Both the position numbers and the translations under genes were made by a program. Source: an uncultured Eubacteriales bacterium (GTDB taxonomy: Bacteria; Bacillota; Clostridia; Christensenellales; CAG-138). From it: a stretch of DNA of 8,090 nt. Location: contig URFJ01000089.1 in NCBI GenBank assembly GCA_900547135.1, positions 1 through 8,090 on the forward strand, given 5' to 3'. The notes under the pieces are model-generated. The model saw only the letters and a list, made by a program, of their open reading frames with translations. It was not told where the DNA came from and did no database searches. This document shows, one piece after another, positions 1 through 5,920 of this stretch; position 1 is the first letter of the stretch; every line of letters begins with the position of its first letter.

Positions 1-2
1 AC

Positions 3-20
3 GTGTTGCCGGAATTATAA
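3..20 (+). CDS. Possible 3' end of an upstream gene (partial)
   Basis: The first bases can be read as the last five codons of a plus-strand gene, Val-Leu-Pro-Glu-Leu, ending at a TAA at 18-20. The only support is position: a strong intrinsic terminator for plus-strand transcripts begins 15 bases later, so some plus-strand gene should end just before it. The frame is too short to identify. Confidence 0.2.
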   Translation: MLPEL

Positions 21-34
21 CGGCTCCCCCTTTG

Positions 35-70
35 AAAGAGGTCGCAGCAAGTGCTGCGGCCTCTTTTGTT
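35..70 (+). terminator. Strong rho-independent terminator
   Basis: Near-perfect inverted repeat. AAAGAGG and CGCAGCA in the left arm (35-49) pair with TGCTGCG and CCTCTTT in the right arm (52-66), with one T/G position inside the stem and a tiny loop. The T-rich run TTTTGTTT follows directly. This is a textbook terminator for a plus-strand gene lying mostly off the left edge, and it isolates that gene from the debris downstream. Confidence 0.85.
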
Positions 71-325
71 TAAAAACGTTATAATAAAGATAATACTAAA
101 AATAGCAGTCAGAAGCATTAAAAATACTGTTTAAGAGGCATTTCTTCATTATTTGTTTAAGTGATTTCGTTAGTTGAAGCTTATGCATGGATCAATGGGC
201 AGTTTATCTTTACTCAGATTAATCCTTATTTATTAATGAAAACAGTTTATCTGAGCAACCCTTTAACAGCGATACCAAGATAAAGCTGATCGCATACGCC
301 TATGATATAAAGGGTTTATATACCT
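71..325. other. AT-rich spacer with short repeats, no gene
   Basis: About 255 bases between the terminator and the prophage debris, with no convincing coding frame. It contains a 10-base direct repeat CAGTTTATCT at 200-209 and 243-252. A CTCAGAT/ATCTGAG inverted repeat lies at 213-219 and 249-255. A perfect small hairpin ATATAAA-GGG-TTTATAT lies at 305-321, just before the GC-rich debris starts. The composition change near 326 may mark an edge of the inserted DNA, but no attachment-site duplicate was recognised. Confidence 0.5.
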
Positions 326-729
326 ATGTTTCGGTCATGTGACGGTAAGTACATCCTGGACGGTGGCAGGCTCATCATCTGTCAGAGCGGCGCGCAGAGT
401 ACGCATCTCAAAGAAACCTACCCGGACGCCTAAGTCAACCCCATCGGTGACTGTACGGGCGGCACGGATGTTGACTCCGGCGCAACCAACCGCAAGCCCG
501 GCTCCGACATGGCCGATTCCGTCACGGGCGGCGGCCTCACGGCAAGGATCGTTAATATCTACGCATGACTGAAAGCCCAGGAGACCGACAGTCCCGTGGA
601 GTTGTCTGCGCCATCGGCGATGACGTCATTGACGTCAGACCCTACGCGGAGATCGTTAAGATCGCGCGGGACTACATTGAAGGTCTCGGTGACTTTGAAA
701 AGTTCGCGGAATGGGGGCTTGTCAGATGA
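326..729 (+). pseudogene. metK: S-adenosylmethionine synthetase remnant, phage type (C-terminal part)
   Basis: An intact relative would make S-adenosylmethionine from methionine and ATP. Reading across frames gives YVNPIGD..GG, then DSGATNRK, GGGL.GKD and finally FEKFAEWGLVR before TGA at 727-729. These align in order with the MetK C-terminal motifs NP.G..GGP, D.GLTGRK and GGGAFSGKD. The gene is dead: TAA at 431-433, a lost stretch just after the GGGL motif near 540, TGA at 566-568 where Trp is expected, and a one-base deletion near 602. The N-terminal ATP- and methionine-binding part is missing. The true left edge is uncertain; 326 is only the first ATG of the readable frame. The stop overlaps the next gene's ATG (ATGA, 726-729), suggesting the pair was once translationally coupled. 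The phage/prophage assignment is inferred from the neighbour and from recollection of similar cassettes. Confidence 0.72.
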
Positions 730-1616
730 GGACCACCACCGAACTCCAGCTCGCGTGATACGAAGCTGGTCCAGTATGTAAATAACGCCCGTACCCACTC
801 CCCGGAGCAGATCATGAAACTGCGGTCTTCTCTACGGGAGTTCGGTTTTATCAACCCTGTCATCATCAGCCCTGAAGGCTGCCGATTTCGACCCGCTCCT
901 CCACGGGCTTCAGCGATGAGGAACTCGCCGATCTCTTTGCCGATGACAAAGATGTAAAGGATGATGACTTCGACCTGACCGCCGCTCTGGAGAAGGCTTC
1001 CTTTGTGGAATCGGGCGATGTGTGGACGGTCGGCCGGCACCGGCTGGTCTGCGGCGACGCTACCTCCGAGGAGGAGTGGCGCAGCTGATGGACGGCAAGC
1101 GCGCCAACCTTCTGCTGACAGACCCGCCCTACGGCGTTTCCTTCAAGAGCGCGAGCGATCTGACTATCCAGAACGGCTCCATGAAGGACGAGGAGTTCTA
1201 TCAGTTCCTCCTCTCGGCTTTCCAAAGAGCAGCCGACCATATGGAGAAAGGCGGCTCGGCGTATGTGTTCCATGCGTACACGGAAGGACTGAACTTCCGC
1301 CGCGCTTTCGCGGGATTCCATCTCGCCGGATGCTGTATCTGGGTGAAGGACTCTCTCTCGTCCTCGGCCGCTCGGACTATCAGTGGCAGCACGAACCCGT
1401 GCTGTACGGTTTCCTTCAGAACGGCAAGCATCCCTGGTTCTCTGACCGCAAGCAGACCACCATCTGGAACATCGCCAAGCCCAAGCGCAACGCGAACCAC
1501 CCCACGAGCAAGCCGGTCGACCTGCTGGGCATCCCATCGGGAACTCCACCCAGGAGAACGCCATCGTGGTGGATACCTTCGGCGGCTCCGGCTCAACGAT
1601 GATGGCCTGTGAGCTG
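726..1616 (+). pseudogene. ParB-domain / N6-adenine DNA methyltransferase remnant
   Basis: Prophage-type protein with an N-terminal ParB-like domain and a C-terminal DNA methyltransferase (N6/N4 family, PF01555). The N-terminus reads MRTTTELQL, then VQYVNNARTHSPEQIMKLR and FGFINPVIISPEG. A deletion near 883 has removed most of the ParB domain. The methyltransferase resumes with DLFADDKD and VGRHRLVCGDAT, then DPPY (1121-1132, catalytic motif IV), the target-recognition region with HPTSKPVDLLG, and FGGSGST (1578-1598, SAM-binding motif I). Order IV then I indicates the beta class. At least five lesions break it: insertions near 753, 900 and in the TC run near 1350 (two bases), and deletions near 1072 and 1530. 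It ends abruptly after MACEL, where recombinase sequence begins. GC content is clearly higher than downstream, consistent with foreign origin. Confidence 0.82.
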
Positions 1617-1919
1617 AGATACAACGGCTACGTTGACCGATACGAACGGGCAAAAGAGCGTTATGATACTCTTGCCCTGGAACGAAAGGAAAAGCTAACA
1701 AAAGCCAAAGCCATTGACCGATTTATGCAGACAGTCGAAAGGCGTGAAAACCTTCTGACAGAGTTTGAACCGCAATTGTGGCTTGCAACGGTTGAGAATG
1801 TGACTGTTATGAGTGACGGGAAAATGAAGTTCCTGTTTTACGACGGGACGGAAGTCACAAAAGTATTGCACAGAGGCAGGAAACCGGAAGCGGATTTTCC
1901 TGACTTTTTCTGTTACTGA
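1617..1919 (+). pseudogene. Large serine recombinase, C-terminal fragment
   Basis: About 100 residues ending at TGA (1917-1919). The fragment opens with a charged, probably coiled-coil segment (YERAKERYDTLALERKEKL). It continues with VERRENLLTEFEPQLW, LATVENVTV and MKFLFYDGTEV. This helix followed by the LLTEF..LW...V..V.V...G...F.F.DGTE pattern is typical of the tail of clostridial site-specific serine recombinases that move prophages and integrative elements. The catalytic resolvase and zinc-ribbon domains are absent. The frame is open and runs in from the methyltransferase motif FGGSGST, so a 117-codon chimeric frame exists from a GTG at 1566. That frame is most likely a deletion product and not a functional fusion. 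Composition is more AT-rich than the methyltransferase, supporting a join at about 1616. Confidence 0.7.
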
Positions 1920-1946
1920 CGCTTTTGAATTGTAATGTACCCCAGG

Positions 1947-1983
1947 GAGAAAAATGCACCCCACCTTTACTCTTGGGGTGCAT
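1947..1983 (-). terminator. Hairpin with T-run, probable terminator for minus-strand transcript
   Basis: A perfect 9-bp inverted repeat, TGCACCCCA (1955-1963) and TGGGGTGCA (1974-1982), with a 10-base loop. Read on the minus strand the stem is followed directly by TTTTT then CTCCC, as in an intrinsic terminator. It lies about 20 bases after the stop of the minus-strand small frame at 2001. The plus strand has no T-run after the stem. An alternative reading is the end of an insertion sequence, because GGGGTGCATT is repeated imperfectly as GGGGTACATT 19 bases further on. Confidence 0.5.
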
Positions 1984-2000
1984 TGGTATCCAAATAAGAG

Positions 2001-2225
2001 TTATTTGCCAATACGAATGACCCTCGAATGGTCATAAAAACAAAGACAGATTTGGCAGTTTGCCAAGGCTGTTTTGTATTGTTTTTTTGCGTAGCCTTTG
2101 GTATAATTACATTCGTAAGTGTGACGATTGTAGTACCATATAACAGAATATAATTGTAGACGGTAATCCCATTTCGCTTTTAAATCATCATACATGGCGT
2201 TATCGCTAATTATACCACATACCAC
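2001..2225 (-). CDS. Hypothetical small protein, possible orphan gene with uncertain start
   Basis: A 74-codon frame on the minus strand. I do not recognise a family. The product is rich in Tyr, Lys and aromatic residues and has a cysteine cluster, CQICLC, near the C-terminus; there is no evident signal peptide or membrane span. Support is contextual. A TATAAT box lies at 2252-2247, AAAGGAG at 2232-2226, and a hairpin with T-run about 20 bases past the stop. The start is problematic. The GTG at 2225 overlaps the ribosome site, and the ATG best spaced from AAAGGAG (2220-2218) is in another frame and stops after four codons (MWYN). The first in-frame ATG is at 2195-2193, with no clear ribosome site. 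It may be a frameshifted decayed gene, or coding only by chance. Confidence 0.3.
   Translation of the reverse strand: MVCGIISDNAMYDDLKAKWDYRLQLYSVIWYYNRHTYECNYTKGYAKKQYKTALANCQICLCFYDHSRVIRIGK
2079..2107 (+). promoter_or_regulatory. Candidate plus-strand promoter inside the minus-strand small gene
   Basis: TTGTTT at 2079-2084, a 17-base spacer, and TATAAT at 2102-2107 preceded by TGG (extended -10). The spacing is ideal, but no plus-strand gene starts within 600 bases downstream. It could drive an antisense or small RNA, or simply be a chance match in AT-rich DNA. Confidence 0.22.
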
Positions 2226-2279
2226 TCCTTTGGTTGATCTGCGTTTATTATACTATACATAGTGAAAAAACCTCACTAT
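2226..2279 (-). promoter_or_regulatory. Minus-strand promoter, inverted repeat and ribosome site
   Basis: On the minus strand: a 7-bp inverted repeat ATAGTGA/TCACTAT (2279-2259), then TATAAT (2252-2247), then AAAGGAG (2232-2226). The inverted repeat covers the place of the -35 box, which itself is poor (TGAGGT at 17-base spacing). This arrangement would suit a regulator site that blocks or assists polymerase. Together the signals look like a short-leader transcription start for the frame ending at 2001. Confidence 0.35.
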
Positions 2280-2693
2280 ATTCGGACACGCATTTTCTTA
2301 TCTAATATGCCATAACTAATAAATTATTTAATCTGTCCCGTATTGCTTGGCAAAGTAAAACTTATAGCATATACTCTAAAAAGTTTTTTCTTTTTATAAA
2401 CAATCTTATCATTTTCATAAAAACTGTGCCATAATCCTTGCCCACCGAATGGTGGGGTCTCTATCTCCAGTCTGCTGTTATGCTTTATGCAGCGTATTCG
2501 GAAAATATGCATCTATACCAAAATGATATTCGTCATTTTCCTTAACCGCTGTAATACGGAGCACCAACCTTTATTAAATTTACTCACATTCTCTCAATTC
2601 TATCGGGGGGGGGCTATCAAGACTCGTTACAAAGATTAGTTCAATGGTAGTTCTCACCTTTGGAATTACAAATTACTATCCATAGGCTTTAAG
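2280..2693. other. AT-rich intergenic region without a convincing gene
   Basis: About 410 bases with no gene I can support. On the minus strand a 62-codon frame (2512-2324) lacks a ribosome site and any recognisable motif. Another minus-strand frame reads RITAVKENDEYHFGIDAYF and stops; both may be decayed coding scraps. A compact hairpin CCCACC-GAAT-GGTGGG lies at 2441-2456. A G9 run lies at 2605-2613. A stretch resembling a tRNA D-arm (AGTTCAATGGTAG) lies at 2637-2649 but does not fold into a tRNA. Confidence 0.5.
2605..2613 (+). repeat. G9 homopolymer flanked by CTATC direct repeats
   Basis: Nine consecutive G residues in otherwise AT-rich DNA, with CTATC on both sides (2600-2604 and 2614-2618). 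It lies about 80 bases upstream of the promoter region of the two-component operon and 145 bases upstream of the regulator's start codon. Such runs are prone to slippage. Whether the length varies or matters here cannot be told from one sequence. Confidence 0.9.
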
Positions 2694-2710
2694 GTGATTT
2701 TTGGCTATGG
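2654..2710. promoter_or_regulatory. Overlapping inverted repeats just upstream of the two-component promoter
   Basis: TCACCTT (2654-2660) pairs with AAGGTGA (2691-2697), which is followed by TTTTT. CCATAG (2680-2685) pairs with CTATGG (2705-2710). The two pairings interleave and lie over the -35/spacer region of the extended -10 promoter at 2717. They could be operator halves for a regulator, possibly the downstream response regulator itself. The first could instead be a weak terminator with a long loop. Short repeats like these also arise by chance. Confidence 0.25.
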
Positions 2711-2722
2711 TTGTGGTATAAT
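2694..2722 (+). promoter_or_regulatory. Extended -10 promoter of the two-component/GerMN operon
   Basis: TATAAT at 2717-2722 is preceded by TGG, giving a strong extended -10 element. The -35 region at 17-base spacing (GTGATT, 2694-2699) is weak, as is usual for extended -10 promoters. Transcription would begin near 2729 and give a leader of roughly 30 bases. That leader contains AGGAAG at 2743-2748, a ribosome site about 9 bases before the regulator's ATG. Confidence 0.6.
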
Positions 2723-2757
2723 ATACACTAAAGCGGAAGGGCAGGAAGATTTAAAAT

Positions 2758-3438
2758 ATGGCAAAGCGGATTTTATTGGTTGACGATGAGCCTTTAATCT
2801 TAAAGGGTTTAAAATTTTCGCTTAATCAGGACGGATACGATACTGATACGGCTACGGACGGTGAGCAAGCCCTTGAAATGGCTTTAAGTAATGATTATGA
2901 TATAGTGCTTTTGGACGTTATGTTGCCAGGACTGTCGGGCATAGAGGTTTGCCAGAGGGTTAGGGAGAATAGTGACGTACCCATAATTATGCTAACTGCT
3001 AAGGGCGAGGATATGGATAAAATACTTGGCCTTGAATACGGCGCTGACGACTACATGACAAAGCCGTTCAATATACTTGAAGTTAAAGCCAGAATAAAGA
3101 CAATCCTGCGTAGGGTTAGCAAGAGCGACGACCATAAAGCCCAAATTAGCGAACATGGCATTACTATAAATACGGAAAGCCGCAGCGTAAGTGTTGGGGA
3201 TAACTCCGTTAACCTTACTGTAAAGGAATTTGACCTCCTAAACCTGTTTATGAATAATCTAGGTAGGGTATACAGCCGCGAGGAACTGCTTGATCTTGTT
3301 TGGGGAGAGGATTACGTAGGGGATCTGCGCACCGTGGATGTTCATATTAGGCGACTGAGGGAAAAGATAGAGAGAAATCCTAATAAGCCGGAATGTATAA
3401 TGACTAAATGGGGTATAGGATACTATTTTGCGGGTTAA
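2758..3438 (+). CDS. OmpR/PhoB-family response regulator
   Basis: Cytoplasmic DNA-binding response regulator of 226 residues, the usual length for the family. The receiver domain (about 3-116) has the acidic pair D9-D10, phospho-acceptor D53 in LLDVMLPG, T80 in IIMLTAK and K102 in MTKPF. The C-terminal winged helix (about 130-225) shows LTVKEFDLLNLF, SREELLDLVWG, TVDVHIRRLREKIE and a WGIGYYF ending, the typical Trans_reg_C pattern. All key residues are present, so it should be active. The ATG has AGGAAG 9 bases upstream and follows an extended -10 promoter. The last four codons overlap the start of the histidine kinase gene, its presumed partner. The inverted repeats upstream of the promoter may be its own binding sites (inference). 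Its closest named relative (WalR, PhoP, MtrA or other) cannot be decided by eye. Confidence 0.95.
   Translation: MAKRILLVDDEPLILKGLKFSLNQDGYDTDTATDGEQALEMALSNDYDIVLLDVMLPGLSGIEVCQRVRENSDVPIIMLTAKGEDMDKILGLEYGADDYMTKPFNILEVKARIKTILRRVSKSDDHKAQISEHGITINTESRSVSVGDNSVNLTVKEFDLLNLFMNNLGRVYSREELLDLVWGEDYVGDLRTVDVHIRRLREKIERNPNKPECIMTKWGIGYYFAG
3417..3430 (+). promoter_or_regulatory. Ribosome site selecting a TTG start for the kinase
   Basis: AGGA at 3417-3420 lies 7 bases before the TTG at 3428-3430, inside the end of the response regulator gene. No ATG or GTG is similarly placed. The next in-frame ATG (codon 14) falls at the first membrane segment and would remove the basic N-terminus. Confidence 0.65.
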
Positions 3439-4897
3439 AAAATTCTTTGGCTCAATAAGACTGAGAATGGTGGCAATATATTTTTGCGTCACCTTTCTTG
3501 CCATGCTTGTAATAGGTGTAATTATATCCAATATAATGGAATCCTTATTGGTTAGCCAACGCATAGAAGTGCAATCTGGTGAAACGAGGAGGGTTGCTCT
3601 AGAAATTGCTCCGTGGTTCAATGAACACAATGCAGATAAACTTTATAGTCACATATTAGAAAAAGCTTCAGAACTGGGTGGTAGAATCCTTATACTTGAC
3701 AACTACGCCATAGTTCAGGCGGATTCAGCATCCGCTTACAATGGGATGTCGCTGCCGTTCCACGAGGTTCGCCAAGTACTGCATGGGACATCCGATTGTA
3801 CTTACGGCTTTCATCGTATCGATCAAAACAAAGCTTTAGACTCGCAGACTGGCGCAGGCGAGGGCATTGGCCAGATTTGGGCCGTTTATTACACCGCTCC
3901 AATAATAAACGATGGAATATATTTAGGAGCAGTTCTGTTTTCAACCGAAATTCAAGATGTACATGATGGAATTACTGACATAATAAGGCGCATAACCACT
4001 GTTTTCTTTATAACTGTTATTGCAATGGGTGTAATAACCTTTATCCTTTCAGGATTATTAACAAAACCAATTGTTGAGCTTACAGGCGTAATAAGAAGAA
4101 TGGGGACTCAAGGTTTTGGGGCAAGGGTAAAGGTTAAAGATGGGAGCGTAGGAGAGGTTGCAGAGCTGTCAAGGGCATTTAACCGCATGAGTGAGCAAAT
4201 TGAGGATCATGACAGGGTAAGGGATGAGTTTGTATCCAATGCCTCACACGAGTTGAAAACACCACTATCGGCTATGAAGGTTCTTTCTGAATCAATACTA
4301 TATGAGAACGATCCTGACCCACTGGTAATGCGTGAGTTCTTTTTGGATGTAAATAGCGAGGTAGACCGGCTTACAGGAATAATTAACGACCTTTTAAGCC
4401 TAGTAAGAGAGGAAGGTGGCCAAGCCGAGCTTAACATATCAGATGTAAGGCTGGACGAACTGGCGCTTAGGGTGGTAAAAAGACTTTTGCCGCTATGCGA
4501 GAAAAAAGGATTGAAACTGGAAACCCATATAAGTCCCGTTCTTTTTGAAGCGGATTCTGAGCGGCTTGAACAGGTCATATCCAACCTGGTTGACAATGCA
4601 ATAAAATATACTGATACAGGAAAGATTGTAGTAACGGTAAAACAAGAAGGCGAGAATGCGGTTCTTATGATACAGGATACGGGAATAGGCATACCGAAGG
4701 ATGCGCAACAAAGGCTTTTTGAAAGGTTTTATAGGGTAGATAAGGCAAGGTCTAGAGGAACTGGAGGAACGGGGCTTGGTTTAGCTATAGTTGAAAGGAT
4801 CGTCTCTATGCATAACGGCTATATCAGTCTTAAGAGCGAACCTGCTAAAGGAAGCGATTTTACCCTCTATCTTCCTATGCGCCATTTGGAGAAGTAA
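3428..4897 (+). CDS. Membrane sensor histidine kinase (HAMP, HisKA, HATPase_c)
   Basis: Sensor kinase of 489 residues. A basic N-terminus leads to membrane segment 1 (about 13-36). The extracytoplasmic sensor (about 37-188) contains GRILILDNYAIVQADS, reminiscent of Cache/PAS-like folds of PhoR/WalK-type kinases. Membrane segment 2 (about 189-211) and a HAMP linker (about 212-264) follow. The HisKA domain has the phospho-acceptor H274 in NASHELKTP. The ATPase domain has the N box with N386 and N390 (NLVDNAIKY), G1 box DTGIGIP (417-423), F box FERFYRVD and G2 box GTGGTGLGLAI. Every catalytic motif is intact. Translation starts at TTG and overlaps the regulator by 11 bases, indicating coupled expression and a cognate pair. 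Two bases after its stop the first GerMN lipoprotein begins, so lipoproteins probably act on its outer domain (inference). The signal sensed is unknown. Confidence 0.94.
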   Translation: MRVKKFFGSIRLRMVAIYFCVTFLAMLVIGVIISNIMESLLVSQRIEVQSGETRRVALEIAPWFNEHNADKLYSHILEKASELGGRILILDNYAIVQADSASAYNGMSLPFHEVRQVLHGTSDCTYGFHRIDQNKALDSQTGAGEGIGQIWAVYYTAPIINDGIYLGAVLFSTEIQDVHDGITDIIRRITTVFFITVIAMGVITFILSGLLTKPIVELTGVIRRMGTQGFGARVKVKDGSVGEVAELSRAFNRMSEQIEDHDRVRDEFVSNASHELKTPLSAMKVLSESILYENDPDPLVMREFFLDVNSEVDRLTGIINDLLSLVREEGGQAELNISDVRLDELALRVVKRLLPLCEKKGLKLETHISPVLFEADSERLEQVISNLVDNAIKYTDTGKIVVTVKQEGENAVLMIQDTGIGIPKDAQQRLFERFYRVDKARSRGTGGTGLGLAIVERIVSMHNGYISLKSEPAKGSDFTLYLPMRHLEK

Positions 4898-4898
4898 A

Positions 4899-5918
4899 AT
4901 GAGACGAAATTATATATCAATACTAATAGTAATGTTTGTGTATGTTTTCCTTGTTTCGGGATGCTTCGTAAAGATAAGGGAGATAGAAAACGATGTTGTC
5001 CTTCCACAAATTGATCCGGAGGAAGGAGTAACAAGGCAAGTCCAAGGAAGTTTATATTATAGCCTTGTTGATAGGGAAGACGTGGTAAGGATCAATAGCA
5101 CGATATATGTAAAATCGTATGAAAGCGTGGAAAATGCTGTCCTAAGGATACTGTCACAAACGCCGAAGGAGCATTCGGATTTGGTAGTAAGCGATCTTCC
5201 CAAAGGAACGCAGGCAATAAGCTCACAGCGTGAAGGCAGCATTTTATATCTTACTTTGTCCAAGGAGTTTCTGGACAAAGCTAAACTGGAAAGCAGGCGG
5301 CAGGAAATAGAGGAAGAGAAGGACAGACTGAGACCTGGCGAATATGAATCTATATTAAACGCGCTTGATAAAGAGTATTTCAAGTCGATGAGGTTAAGCG
5401 TATATTCAATAGTGAACTCCATGTTAAGCGTTTCTGACGTTGACAGGATTCAGCTTTTGGTAGATAAAAACGGTACTGGTGAGGGCGTTAGACCAACTTT
5501 ATACGAGGTTGGGCTTTCAGATGACATTGAAAGCGGGGAGCTAGTTGAGCCAATGCCGTTAGTAACAAGTCAAACCGCAACCCCTGTTACTATTGTGGAG
5601 CTTTTACTGAATCACCTGACGCTGGAAGACTATGAGAGAGCCTATGATTACATTGCGGCTGTCGGTACGAATAATGTATACAAGCCTGACCTTGATGACT
5701 TCGTGAATCAGCTTAGCCATTTATGTAAAATCACTGAATATGATATGCAGGGATATGTTCAGAATCCAAACGGTGAAGCTATAGTGCGGCTTAGGCTTGT
5801 TATAGAAAGGGAGGAAGGAATTCCCGAAATCATATATAACTGTGAGTTGGTCTTGCTTGAGGAGAGTGGAATATATCTAGTTGATTATATTACTTTCTTG
5901 GATGTATTGAGGAAATAG
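4899..5918 (+). CDS. GerMN-domain lipoprotein, operon partner of the histidine kinase
   Basis: Predicted exported lipoprotein of 339 residues. The signal peptide has a basic start (MRRN), a hydrophobic core and the lipobox LVSGC with lipidated Cys22, so it should be anchored on the outer face of the membrane. A GerMN (spore germination/sporulation) domain spans about 48-196: GSLYYSLVD, a helix around NAVLRILSQTPK, LPKGTQAIS, the strand SILYLTLSKEF, and VNSMLSVSDVDRIQLLVD at its end. A charged helical insertion, about 132-150, interrupts it. The C-terminal 110 residues (about 227-339) resemble a small NTF2-like/DUF4878-type domain, which is less certain. The start at 4899 is chosen over upstream in-frame codons because it alone gives a signal peptide, and it has GGAG 7 bases before it. 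It follows the kinase stop by one base. Position and domain recall LpqB, which modulates MtrB in actinobacteria; no enzyme activity is expected. Confidence 0.85.
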   Translation: MRRNYISILIVMFVYVFLVSGCFVKIREIENDVVLPQIDPEEGVTRQVQGSLYYSLVDREDVVRINSTIYVKSYESVENAVLRILSQTPKEHSDLVVSDLPKGTQAISSQREGSILYLTLSKEFLDKAKLESRRQEIEEEKDRLRPGEYESILNALDKEYFKSMRLSVYSIVNSMLSVSDVDRIQLLVDKNGTGEGVRPTLYEVGLSDDIESGELVEPMPLVTSQTATPVTIVELLLNHLTLEDYERAYDYIAAVGTNNVYKPDLDDFVNQLSHLCKITEYDMQGYVQNPNGEAIVRLRLVIEREEGIPEIIYNCELVLLEESGIYLVDYITFLDVLRK

Positions 5919-5920
5919 CT

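Noticed and set aside
161..283. 40-codon plus-strand frame from GTG (contains WINGQFIFTQINPYLL)
   Set aside because: No ribosome site, no recognisable family, and very AT-rich. Too short to support.
1003..1612. Two overlapping plus-strand frames of about 200 codons as independent genes
   Set aside because: Each contains only part of the methyltransferase before or after a frameshift. They are pieces of one broken gene.
866..1624. Long 252-codon minus-strand frame
   Set aside because: It lies antisense to the readable methyltransferase fragments with DPPY and FGGSGST. Its product is Ser/Arg/Ala-rich with no motif, typical of an antisense shadow in GC-rich DNA.
2052..2066. Hairpin TTGGCA-GTT-TGCCAA as a terminator
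   Set aside because: The T-rich stretch on the plus strand is about 15 bases away and the stem is only 6 bp; not a credible terminator.
2324..2512. 62-codon minus-strand frame
   Set aside because: No ribosome site, no motif, Lys/Phe/Ile-rich as expected from AT-rich noncoding DNA. It may be a scrap of decayed coding sequence but cannot be supported as a gene.
2634..2700. Possible tRNA gene: AGTTCAATGGTAG resembles a D-arm
   Set aside because: No matching acceptor stem, anticodon stem or T-arm (GTTCGA-type loop) can be formed around it, and there is no CCA-type end. At most it is a scrap or chance match.
4791..4898. Upstream extension of the first GerMN lipoprotein into the kinase gene
   Set aside because: The frame is open to 4791 but lies within kinase coding sequence. 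The start at 4899 has a ribosome site and yields a proper lipoprotein signal peptide.
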